A stretch of 7,080 nucleotides of DNA from positions 1-7,080 of the forward strand of contig CADCQZ010000321.1 of the NCBI GenBank assembly GCA_902803675.1. Reading direction: 5' to 3'. Below the pieces are notes generated by a model. It made no database searches. It saw nothing but the letters and a program-made list of their open reading frames with translations, and was not told the DNA's origin. This DNA is from an uncultured Eubacteriales bacterium (GTDB lineage: Bacteria; Bacillota_A; Clostridia; Christensenellales; Aristaeellaceae). The number at the start of each line of letters is the position of its first letter. Within the stretch, counting starts at the first letter, position 1. Of this stretch, positions 1 to 6,394 are shown in pieces. The position numbers and the translations under genes are program-made.

Positions 1-77
1 GCATGCACCTGACCAGGAAGGGGCACCGCCAGCTGGCGGAAGTCCTCGCCGGCATCGTGCCGGAGCTGCTGGGATAG
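1..77 (+). CDS. C-terminal end of a probable SGNH/GDSL-type hydrolase (partial)
   Basis: Only the last 24 codons and the TAG stop are inside the window; the gene begins upstream. The visible tail reads MHLTRKGHRQLAEVLAGIVP and then ELLG. This fits the end of SGNH/GDSL esterases, where the catalytic His lies in a D-x-x-H-L-[TN]-x-x-G-H block followed by a final amphipathic helix. If so, the His at bases 6-8 is the catalytic histidine, and its Asp partner lies just before the window. SGNH enzymes remove acetyl or other acyl groups from carbohydrates, lipids or small esters; the substrate cannot be read from this fragment. The gene converges on the six-gene minus-strand operon and shares a terminator hairpin with it. 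The family call rests on one short motif, so it is moderate. Confidence 0.6.
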   Translation, partial: MHLTRKGHRQLAEVLAGIVPELLG

Positions 78-137
78 CCGCTTCCCGAAAGAGATCTTTG
101 CACCTTTTTACAGTTTTCTTCAATACAAAGCCAAAAG

Positions 138-165
138 CGGCCCGGAGCGAAAAAACTCCGGGCCG
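138..165. terminator. Bidirectional intrinsic terminator hairpin
   Basis: A perfect 10-bp GC-rich stem (CGGCCCGGAG paired with CTCCGGGCCG) encloses an 8-nt A-rich loop. It lies between two convergent stop codons, at 77 on the + strand and 218 on the - strand. An A-tract before the stem becomes a short U-tract (CTTTTGG) for minus-strand transcripts, and the + strand side has GTTTC. Both U-tracts are short, but the strong stem and its position make it the likely end of both the SGNH-like gene and the six-gene operon. Confidence 0.8.
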
Positions 166-217
166 TTTCACGTGCGGTCCTCACGATCATCGCAGGCGGG
201 AGCCCCGCGGCCGTCCC

Positions 218-934
218 TCACTGGCCGGGATCATAGGACCAGCCGTGGTCCCCGTGGTAGATCATGAGCCTGGTCATGCCGCCGTCCACGCAGATGTTCT
301 CCCCGGTGATGAAGCCCGCCCTGTCCGAGCACAGGAAGAGCACCGTCTCCGCGATGTCCTCCGGGCGGCCCACCCTTCCCACCGGCTGCTGGAGAGCGTC
401 GGGGCCGGAAAGTTCCTGCCCCAGGGTGTCGATCCAGCCGGGGGACACGGAGTTCACCCGGGCCCGGCCGGCCAGGCTCACGGCCAGGGCATGGGTCAGG
501 GCCGCGATGCCGCCCTTGGCGGCGGTGTAGCTCTCCGTCTGCTTCTGGCTCATCCGGTCCCGGGAGGAGGAGATATTGATCACGCACGCCCCCGGGCCGA
601 AATGGGGGCTGAGGAGCTTCGTGAGATAGAAGGGCGCGGTGACCCCCACCCTGAGGGCCCGCTCGAAGTCCTCGTAGGAGCAGGTATCCAGGCCCCGCGT
701 GATGGGCAGAGCGTTGTTGACGAGGAAGTCCACCCTGCCGGAGGCGCGGATCACCTCATCGGCGAAGCGCTCCAGGTCCTCTTTGACGCCCACGTCCCCC
801 ACGAACCAGTCCCCGGGCATCAGGTCGATGATATGCACCCGGGCGCCCTCCCGGCGGAAGGCCTGAGCCACTGCCCGGCCGATGCCTTTGGCGCCGCCGG
901 TGACCACGGCCGTTTTCCCTTCAAAAAAGCTCAT
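218..934 (-). CDS. Short-chain dehydrogenase/reductase (SDR), classical type
   Basis: A 238-aa NAD(P)-dependent oxidoreductase of the classical SDR family, normal in length. The Rossmann glycine motif TGGAKGIG is at residues 12-19. Asp37 ends the second beta strand, which in this family usually indicates NAD(H) rather than NADP(H). The NNA segment is at 73-75, the catalytic Ser is within 122-124, and the catalytic Y-x-x-x-K is Tyr136/Lys140. A PGWIDT loop and a C-terminal G-x-x-x-x-VDGG block follow. Two positions depart from the classical consensus: NNAG reads NNAL, and the helix-4 Asn of the catalytic tetrad appears to be Gly97 (RVGVTAPF). The ATG at 934 overlaps the upstream thioesterase stop as ATGA and has a GGGGAGGGG ribosome site. 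A longer in-frame extension to 1048 only reads through the thioesterase gene and is rejected. Last gene of the operon. The substrate is unknown. Confidence 0.93.
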   Translation of the reverse strand: MSFFEGKTAVVTGGAKGIGRAVAQAFRREGARVHIIDLMPGDWFVGDVGVKEDLERFADEVIRASGRVDFLVNNALPITRGLDTCSYEDFERALRVGVTAPFYLTKLLSPHFGPGACVINISSSRDRMSQKQTESYTAAKGGIAALTHALAVSLAGRARVNSVSPGWIDTLGQELSGPDALQQPVGRVGRPEDIAETVLFLCSDRAGFITGENICVDGGMTRLMIYHGDHGWSYDPGQ

Positions 935-1347
935 ATCCCCTCCCCGGTGACTTTTGCCACCGCGTCGTAAAACGCCGGCAGGTCCCTTTTGAGCCGGGCG
1001 AAACCGCCGTCCTTTTTGAGGAACACGTGCTCGGACCGGGCGGAGCACACCGTCCCGCTCCCGACCTTCACCATATCATAGGCGATGGTCATCACCACGC
1101 CGTTGAAGCTCTCCACCCTGACGGTGATGTCGATCTCGTCCCCGAAGACGGTCGGGTGAGCGTACTCACAGGAAAGCGCCCGCACCGGGGAGACGATGCC
1201 CTCCGCTTCCATGCGCGCGTAGGGGAAGCCCAGCTGATCCATGAAGTCCACCCGGGCCTCCTCCATCCAGCGGATATAGTTGGAGTGATGCGTCAGGCCC
1301 ATCATGTCCGTCTCGTAGTACTGCACTTTATGCCGGTAAGGCTTCAT
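931..1347 (-). CDS. Acyl-CoA thioesterase-like hotdog protein (YbgC/FadM, 4HBT type)
   Basis: A 138-aa single-domain hotdog protein of the 4-hydroxybenzoyl-CoA thioesterase group. The N-terminal signature covers residues 10-32, reading YYETDMMGLTHHSNY and then IRWMEEAR. It matches the D-x-x-G-x-x-x-H-x-x-Y pattern of YbgC/FadM enzymes, with Asp14 as the expected catalytic acid. Family members hydrolyse acyl-CoA or aryl-CoA thioesters in the cytoplasm, usually as tetramers. The ATG at 1347 is preceded by a near-perfect GGAGGTGAT ribosome site and overlaps the nitroreductase stop in an ATGA. Its own stop overlaps the SDR start in the same way, so it sits in the middle of a translationally coupled set. 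That suggests a CoA-linked intermediate or a clean-up role in the same pathway, which is inference. The fold and family are clear; the acyl group is not. Confidence 0.9.
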   Translation of the reverse strand: MKPYRHKVQYYETDMMGLTHHSNYIRWMEEARVDFMDQLGFPYARMEAEGIVSPVRALSCEYAHPTVFGDEIDITVRVESFNGVVMTIAYDMVKVGSGTVCSARSEHVFLKKDGGFARLKRDLPAFYDAVAKVTGEGI

Positions 1348-2108
1348 GCGATATCACCTCCGCCGTCCGCGTCCCGGCCGGTGACGCCATAGTCCTCCAG
1401 GTATCGGGCCACGGAGCGGGTCATCTCCCGGGCAAACCCGGAGTCGTACTTCCGGTCGTGGAAGGCCCTCACCCAATCATCAAAGCCCTTCAGCCCCGCC
1501 CGCGGAGACAGCATTTCCCGCAGTTCCGGGCCCGTGAGGACATGGTAGGCGTTCTCATGCACGATGTACTTCCGGTCAAAGCGCGCGGGCTTTTCCCTGA
1601 GCTTCTGCTGCTCCGTGGGATAGCCGAACACCGCCATGGCCGCCGGGAACACGTATCCCGGCAGGCCCAGGATCTCCCGCTGGGTCTCGGCATTCTCCAT
1701 GATGTCCCCGATGTAGCAGGAGCCGATGCCCAGGGCCTCCGCGGCCGTGACCGCGTTCTGCGCCGCGATCACCGCGTCGCACACGGCGAGCATCAGGTCC
1801 CCGGCCCCGGGCCGGCGGGGAGAACATCCCGCCTCCCGGTAGGCGGAATACCACTTGAGGCAGTCCGCGCAGAAGACGAGCACCAGCTTCGCCTCGGCGA
1901 TGAAGGGCTGGTGATCGCAGGACTCGCTCAGGCGCCGTTTTTTATCGGGGTCGGTGATATCGAGGATGGTATACAGCTGCTGATTGCCGGCGGTGGGCGC
2001 CTGGACGGCCGCCTCGAGGATCGCGTCCACGGCCTCCGGCGGGATCGCGTCCGGAGCGTACGCCCGGACGGACTTCCTGTCATAAAGGGACTGAATGATC
2101 CTGTCCAT
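1344..2108 (-). CDS. Nitroreductase-family flavoprotein (NfsA/FRP-like)
   Basis: A 254-aa FMN-dependent oxidoreductase of the nitroreductase superfamily. The FMN-phosphate motif R-K-S-V-R is at residues 11-15, the APTAGNQQ flavin loop at 37-44, and a G-I-G-x-x-Y-I-G-D segment in the second half. A C-terminal block with FGYPTEQQ and RFDRKYIVHENAY, followed by an extension, resembles the longer NfsA/FRP-like branch. Such enzymes use NAD(P)H to reduce nitro groups, quinones, flavins or activated double bonds; the natural substrate is often unknown. I chose the ATG at 2108 over an in-frame GTG at 2120. The ATG lies 5 nt after the aldo/keto reductase stop and has a GGTGA ribosome site, and the family motifs start right after it. 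The 3' end overlaps the thioesterase start by 4 nt. Confidence 0.92.
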   Translation of the reverse strand: MDRIIQSLYDRKSVRAYAPDAIPPEAVDAILEAAVQAPTAGNQQLYTILDITDPDKKRRLSESCDHQPFIAEAKLVLVFCADCLKWYSAYREAGCSPRRPGAGDLMLAVCDAVIAAQNAVTAAEALGIGSCYIGDIMENAETQREILGLPGYVFPAAMAVFGYPTEQQKLREKPARFDRKYIVHENAYHVLTGPELREMLSPRAGLKGFDDWVRAFHDRKYDSGFAREMTRSVARYLEDYGVTGRDADGGGDIA

Positions 2109-2113
2109 TTTTG

Positions 2114-3094
2114 TCACCACTGGGGATGGATGATGTCACGGAGGAGCCGGTCATAGATCTTCCGAACGGCGTCCATCTGATCGGGCCTGAGGGCGGGCAG
2201 ATCCGCGGCGCGGACATTGGAGAGCACCTGCTCCGCGCGGCTGGCGCCGGGGATGACCACGCTCACCGCGGGGAACATCAGCGTCCAGCGGATGGCCAGG
2301 GGGGCCAGGTCGTCGGTGCCGAACACTTCCTTGAGCTCGTCCGCCGCCCGCACGCCCAGGGCGTAGGGCACGCCGGAGAAGGTCTCGCCCTTGTCGAAGG
2401 CCGCGCCGTCCCGGTTGTAGGTGCGGTGGTCGCCCGGGCCGAAGGAAGTATCCAGGGTGTAGCGCCCCGTCAGAAGGCCGCTGGCCAGGGGCACCCGGGC
2501 GATGATGCCCACGTTCTTCTTTTCCGCCAGGGGGAAGAGCTCGTCCAGGGGCTTTAAGCGGAACATGTTGAAGATCACTTCCATGGCCGCGATGTCGTAG
2601 TCCATGGCCGCGATGCCCTCGGACACCTTCTCGATGCTGACGCCGTAATCGGCGATGTTCCCCGCCTTCTTCTGCCTCTCCAGCTCGGCGAAGATATCGT
2701 CCCGCTGAAAAACGGGGGTGGGCGGGCAGTGGAGCAGGATCAGGTCCAGCTTCTCCAGGCCCGTGCGCTTCAGGCTGTCCCCGATGAAGCCCGCGACGGC
2801 CTCGGGAGTGTACATTTCCGGCGTGTGGGGATCGAGCCGGCGGCCGCACTTGGTGGTGATGTAGAACCTGTCCGGATGGGACGCGACATACTCCCCGATG
2901 GTCTCCTCGCTCTTCCCGCCGTTGTACACGTCCGCCGTGTCGATGAAGGTGATGCCCGCCTGATCCGCGGTCTCCAGGATCTTCAGGGCCTCCACCTTGT
3001 TGAAGGGATCGCCCCAGCGGGTGCCCAGCTGCCAGGTGCCCAGACCGATGGTGCTCACCTCGCGGCCCGTGTTGCCGAAAACACGATACTCCAT
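2114..3094 (-). CDS. Aldo/keto reductase
   Basis: A 326-aa (beta/alpha)8 NAD(P)H-dependent oxidoreductase of the aldo/keto reductase superfamily, full length. The full catalytic tetrad is visible: Asp52 and Tyr57 in FIDTADVYNGGKSEE, Lys82 in YITTKCG, and His122 in LILLHCP. The N-terminal MEYRVFGNTGREVSTIGLGT is typical of the Tas/YhdN-like bacterial branch, and the C-terminal VIPGASRAEQVLSN segment is the usual nucleotide-phosphate region. Likely reaction: reversible reduction of an aldehyde or ketone, possibly a sugar or an aglycone carbonyl. The ATG at 3094 has a strong AAGGAGGA site (3102-3109). It is 36 nt downstream of the GH10 gene and 5 nt upstream of the nitroreductase, so co-transcription is very likely. 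The substrate is unknown. Confidence 0.95.
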   Translation of the reverse strand: MEYRVFGNTGREVSTIGLGTWQLGTRWGDPFNKVEALKILETADQAGITFIDTADVYNGGKSEETIGEYVASHPDRFYITTKCGRRLDPHTPEMYTPEAVAGFIGDSLKRTGLEKLDLILLHCPPTPVFQRDDIFAELERQKKAGNIADYGVSIEKVSEGIAAMDYDIAAMEVIFNMFRLKPLDELFPLAEKKNVGIIARVPLASGLLTGRYTLDTSFGPGDHRTYNRDGAAFDKGETFSGVPYALGVRAADELKEVFGTDDLAPLAIRWTLMFPAVSVVIPGASRAEQVLSNVRAADLPALRPDQMDAVRKIYDRLLRDIIHPQW

Positions 3095-3130
3095 AGTGAT
3101 GTCCTCCTTCGATATTCGATATGATCCGTT

Positions 3131-4357
3131 TTACAATGTTTCATTGAGCCGCACGGCCGCGTCAAGGTCCCCGTCCAGTTCGAAGGACGCGCTTCCCTGC
3201 CCGGCCGAAAGGGCGTACCCGCCCTTGAAGCCCGTGAAGCGCACGCGGCCGGACTCATCCGTCACCAGGGACTCATGGGTCTCCCAGGCGCCGTGGATCA
3301 ATCTTTCAAGGGCATGCCAGGCCGGCTTTTCGGAACCGTCCGCCCGCACGAGGCCCGAGGGCGCCTTCAGCCAGCCGCCGTCGGCAAAGTCCCAGGTGGT
3401 GAAGGCCTCCACCTGAGGGTGGCTGAACAGCACGGTGAGCATCTCCGTGATCTCCCGGGCCTGCCGCTCCTCCCCTTCGGGGGTACTGGGCCATACGTCC
3501 ACCTGCCAGTCATTGAGGTCCACGATGTGGGGCGGCATCAGGTCCCCGGATATGAGGGTGTTCTCCGTGAAGTGGATGGGCAGGCCGAAGCGGGAGAAGC
3601 GCTCCAGCACATTATGGAGCTTGTCCAGGCCCCAGTAGCCCTGGTGCTGGTGGCTCTGGATGCCGATGGCGCCGATGGGCACCCCCGCCTCCAGGAGATC
3701 CTCAAGAAGGTGCTCGTAGGCCGGGGACGTGTTGAAATCGTTGATGAGGAGCGTGGCCGCCGGATCGCACGCCTTCGCCGCGGCGAACACTTCTTTGGTG
3801 AGGCCGACGCGCCCCAGGCGGCGGCAGATACGGGTGACGGCGTTGTCGTACCGGTCGAAGTCGGGCATGATGACCACCTCGTTGATCACGTCCCACAGCC
3901 CGATGACGTCCTTATAGGCCGTCACTTCCCGGCGGACGCGCTCCAGCTGGCGGCGCAGGATCTCCTCGTCGGAAAAGTCAAGGAGCCAGGGCGCGCACAC
4001 CGTGTGCCAGCACAGGGGATGGCCCTTGACCCTGACGCCCCTCTGACTCAGGAAGCGGGCCGCGGCCATGGTCTCCTCATAAGCCGTGTGCCCCTCCGCG
4101 GGCTCATACCGGCCCCAGTAAAAGGGCAGGGTGCCGTAATTGAACAGCGCCAGCCACTTGTCCAGACGCGCCCGGATGAGGCGCTTTTTTTCCTCGTCCC
4201 TCACCTTCATCAGGGCGACAAAGTCAAAGGCGCCGCAGCCGAAAAGGAAAGCATGGCCGGTCTGGTCCACCCTGACGGGGGTATTCGCCGCGGGCGTGCC
4301 GTCCGGCCTGAGGACGGTCAGGCAGGCCTTCGCGCGGCGGTGCTCCATTTGATCCAT
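3131..4357 (-). CDS. Glycoside hydrolase family 10 protein (xylanase-family), cytoplasmic
   Basis: A 408-aa GH10 TIM-barrel protein without a signal peptide, so it should act inside the cell on imported oligosaccharides or glycosides. Visible GH10 landmarks are GHPLCWHT (112-119), WDVINEVV with acid/base Glu160 (155-162), GIQSHQHQGYW (232-242), IHFTEN with nucleophile Glu265 (261-266), and the late Trp-rich TTWDFADGGW block. An N-terminal beta segment (about residues 10-40) precedes the barrel, and a short beta tail (VRFTGFKGGYAL) follows it. The usual E-N-x-x-K-W glycone-binding segment is replaced by LPFYWGRYEP (77-86), so xylan may not be the substrate. The ATG at 4357 is preferred over the adjacent in-frame TTG at 4360 because the GGAGGAG site sits at better spacing. 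Second gene of the operon, 42 nt after the GH42-like gene. Confidence 0.93.
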   Translation of the reverse strand: MDQMEHRRAKACLTVLRPDGTPAANTPVRVDQTGHAFLFGCGAFDFVALMKVRDEEKKRLIRARLDKWLALFNYGTLPFYWGRYEPAEGHTAYEETMAAARFLSQRGVRVKGHPLCWHTVCAPWLLDFSDEEILRRQLERVRREVTAYKDVIGLWDVINEVVIMPDFDRYDNAVTRICRRLGRVGLTKEVFAAAKACDPAATLLINDFNTSPAYEHLLEDLLEAGVPIGAIGIQSHQHQGYWGLDKLHNVLERFSRFGLPIHFTENTLISGDLMPPHIVDLNDWQVDVWPSTPEGEERQAREITEMLTVLFSHPQVEAFTTWDFADGGWLKAPSGLVRADGSEKPAWHALERLIHGAWETHESLVTDESGRVRFTGFKGGYALSAGQGSASFELDGDLDAAVRLNETL

Positions 4358-4399
4358 CAATATCTCCTCCCGATATCATGACGCTTTGCCCGCGGCTGC

Positions 4400-6169
4400 T
4401 CACCGCACGATACGGTACACTTCATACTTCCCCGGCATGAGGCCGATATCGAACACCGTTTCCCCGTCCCTGACGTACAGGGGCGGGACTGACACCGGCT
4501 CCCCGGCGCGCCCGTCCTTCCGCGCGGGCATGATCAGGGCCCGCGCCTCGCCCAGCACATGCAGCCGCGCCCGGCCGGGACGGGACCGCGCCGTCACGTA
4601 GGGGTAAACGATCAGGGCATCGTTGTCGTAGGCGAAGAGGCTCACCCCCGCGCCGCACTCAAGGTACGCCCCGGCGGCGGGGAACTCCCGGCGGATGCGG
4701 GTCAGGGCTTCCGCGGGGATCCTGTAAAGATCCGGGAAGCTGTCCGGCACGGCGAGGGTCCACATCTCGCCCAGGCCGTAAGTGTCCTTCAAAAGCAGGC
4801 CGAAACTCTCCTCCGTGTCCGCCGCCTTGACCACGGCCCAGGTGGAATTGTTGCGGAACTCGCACACGGGGATGCCGATATCGTCCGTCCCGGTGACGAA
4901 CTCAAGGCGCCTGTGGGGGGCGGTCTCGACCCGAAAGTTCCTCCCGCGGACGCGGCGCCCGGTGAAGCGCACGGAGGTCATCCTTTGGATGCCCCGGTCC
5001 ATGGTCTCCTCCAGGAACCCGGATGTGACCAGGGCCCTGCCCCCGGCGGCGACGTATTTTTCAAGGCGGTCCACCACATCGGGATCGCAGGCGGAGGCGC
5101 GGGTCAGCAGGACGGCGGCCGCGTCGGACGGAAAATACGGCGTCAGCGTCACGGGAAGGCCGCACATGCCCAGGAAGTCCTGGATATTGTCCTCGCCCCG
5201 GCTGTTGTCCGGCAGGTAGCACGGGATGCCCACGGGCGCGCCGCAGTGGTCCAGCGCCTCGTCCAGCTTGTCAAGATGCCAGCCCAGAGCCGGCACGAAG
5301 GGATGGTCCAGAAGGGCCTGGAAGCAGAAGAGCGTGATCTCCTTCGGCTTCGAGAAAGCGGTGAGGAAGGCCTGTTCCAGATACTGCTCGGTGATGACAA
5401 GATCGAAGGGGTCGAACCACCCGCCGCCGCAGCGGCCGGGGCACATGGTCTCGAAATAGGTCATCAGGGAGAAGCTCAGGTACCGCGGGAGGTGCTGATC
5501 CGTGATGACGGTGTCCCGCGCCTCGTTGCCCACGTACACCTGATCGAAGATGTCCCGCTGCCCCGCGGGGGAATAGCCCGTCTCCTGGTAGCTCTCCGCC
5601 CAGTTGGGGTACTTGATCGTGATACGGCACTTCGGGTCAGCCAATTTGGCCGGGCCGATGACGCAGTCCCGGCTCACCCGCTCCATCAGCGCGCACCGGT
5701 AGGCCTGCCAAACGCCGGATGTGATGCCGTGGGCCATGTTATACTCATCCCGGCCCGCCCGGCAGGCTTCGCAGGTGCAGTTGGTGAAGAAGAAGTCGTC
5801 GATGATGAACTCGTCGAAATGCCCGCCGATGTACGCGCTGACCTCCCTCAAACGCGCCAGCATGGCCGGGTCGTTATAGCAGAGGGTGTCGAACAGGCGC
5901 TGCTTGGGCGCGTCCCACTCCCGGGAGGGCATGGTGGTGGTGAGCCCGCCGGAGACTTTGATCCCGTGGGCCCCGAACACTTTCCCGCACATCTCCAGCC
6001 TTGCCGGGTCGGCCAGGACGCCGCCCCGGAAAGCCTCCAGGTACACCTTGTCCAGCTTCAGATATTTTTCAAAAAAGCGGATGTCCTCCTCCAGCCGGAC
6101 CTTTTCAGCCCGGGCCGTTCCCTGCGCCACGAAGTAGACCGCCAGGGTGAAATTGCGGTAATTGCCCAT
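4400..6169 (-). CDS. GH42-like TIM-barrel protein with a glutamine-amidotransferase-like domain, family not recognised
   Basis: A 589-aa protein without a signal peptide that I cannot assign to a characterised family. Its layout resembles GH42 beta-galactosidases: a barrel-like N-terminal part (about 1-310), an amidotransferase-like middle (about 311-430, with DPDVVDRLEKYVAAGGRALV at 362-381), and a beta-rich C-terminus. Cys97 followed by C131-x-C133-x-x-C136 mirrors the four-cysteine zinc site of GH42 enzymes, yet DEFIIDDFFFTN (119-130) stands where their D-N-E acid/base motif is expected. Other candidate catalytic acids are Glu45 (VYLEAFR), Glu216 (GNEARD) and Glu261/Glu265. A probable glycosidase or sugar-binding relative is the best reading; the reaction is unknown. 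The ATG at 6169 has a GGGGGG-type ribosome site. An in-frame upstream start at 6211 lies inside the promoter and is rejected. First gene of the operon. Confidence 0.85.
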   Translation of the reverse strand: MGNYRNFTLAVYFVAQGTARAEKVRLEEDIRFFEKYLKLDKVYLEAFRGGVLADPARLEMCGKVFGAHGIKVSGGLTTTMPSREWDAPKQRLFDTLCYNDPAMLARLREVSAYIGGHFDEFIIDDFFFTNCTCEACRAGRDEYNMAHGITSGVWQAYRCALMERVSRDCVIGPAKLADPKCRITIKYPNWAESYQETGYSPAGQRDIFDQVYVGNEARDTVITDQHLPRYLSFSLMTYFETMCPGRCGGGWFDPFDLVITEQYLEQAFLTAFSKPKEITLFCFQALLDHPFVPALGWHLDKLDEALDHCGAPVGIPCYLPDNSRGEDNIQDFLGMCGLPVTLTPYFPSDAAAVLLTRASACDPDVVDRLEKYVAAGGRALVTSGFLEETMDRGIQRMTSVRFTGRRVRGRNFRVETAPHRRLEFVTGTDDIGIPVCEFRNNSTWAVVKAADTEESFGLLLKDTYGLGEMWTLAVPDSFPDLYRIPAEALTRIRREFPAAGAYLECGAGVSLFAYDNDALIVYPYVTARSRPGRARLHVLGEARALIMPARKDGRAGEPVSVPPLYVRDGETVFDIGLMPGKYEVYRIVR

Positions 6170-6183
6170 ATGAGCCCCCCTTT
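6170..6183 (-). promoter_or_regulatory. Ribosome binding site of the GH42-like gene
   Basis: On the minus strand the sequence AAAGGGGGGCTCAT directly precedes the ATG at 6169. The G-run is a slightly off-consensus Shine-Dalgarno site at suitable spacing. It decides the start at 6169 rather than at the upstream in-frame codon. Confidence 0.65.
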
Positions 6184-6209
6184 GAACGCGAAAATCATCC
6201 CGTGGGACC

Positions 6210-6218
6210 ATTGTACCA
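6210..6218 (-). promoter_or_regulatory. Extended -10 promoter of the six-gene operon
   Basis: On the minus strand the sequence reads TGGTACAAT, an extended -10 element (TGn followed by TACAAT, one mismatch to TATAAT). No good -35 hexamer lies 16-18 nt upstream, which is usual for extended -10 promoters. Transcription would start near 6203, leaving a leader of roughly 34 nt before the ATG at 6169. A TCCC-GT-GGGA near-palindrome on the + strand (6198-6207) overlaps the expected start point and could bind a regulator, but it is short. The promoter is inferred from sequence only. Confidence 0.6.
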
Positions 6219-6297
6219 AATATCGCCCGGGAATACTACGGATTTCAAGTTCTGCCCCGCGCAAAACAGGAAAAAAACGGCAAAAGCGGCGGACAAG

Positions 6298-6326
6298 TTG
6301 ACCTTCATCCCGATAAGATATATACT
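6298..6326 (+). promoter_or_regulatory. Sigma-70/sigma-A type promoter of the secreted protein gene
   Basis: TTGACC (6298-6303) and TATACT (6321-6326) are separated by exactly 17 nt, so both boxes are one base off consensus at ideal spacing. Transcription would start near 6333, giving a leader of about 60 nt before the ATG at 6395. It is back to back with the leftward operon promoter, about 80 nt away, so a regulator bound between them could affect both. Confidence 0.8.
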
Positions 6327-6394
6327 CATACCAGCATCGAAAAATATCCAGCCCCGCACCGGTCAGATCAACACGCGCGATGAAGGAGGCCCCC

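Noticed and set aside
98..970. 290-codon open frame on the + strand across the terminator and the SDR gene
   Set aside because: It runs through the terminator hairpin and opposite an SDR with complete motifs; the composition is that of a shadow frame.
1458..2156. 232-codon open frame on the + strand opposite the nitroreductase
   Set aside because: Antisense to a gene with full FMN-binding motifs and conserved operon spacing; no independent support.
3275..4381. 368-codon open frame on the + strand opposite the GH10 gene
   Set aside because: It is the mirror of a gene with both GH10 catalytic motifs; it has no domain signature and no convincing ribosome site.
4559..6301. 580-codon open frame on the + strand opposite the GH42-like gene
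   Set aside because: It is antisense to a gene with clear domain signals. Its translation is rich in Gly, Ala, Pro, Arg and His with no recognisable motif, as expected for an antisense frame in GC-rich DNA.
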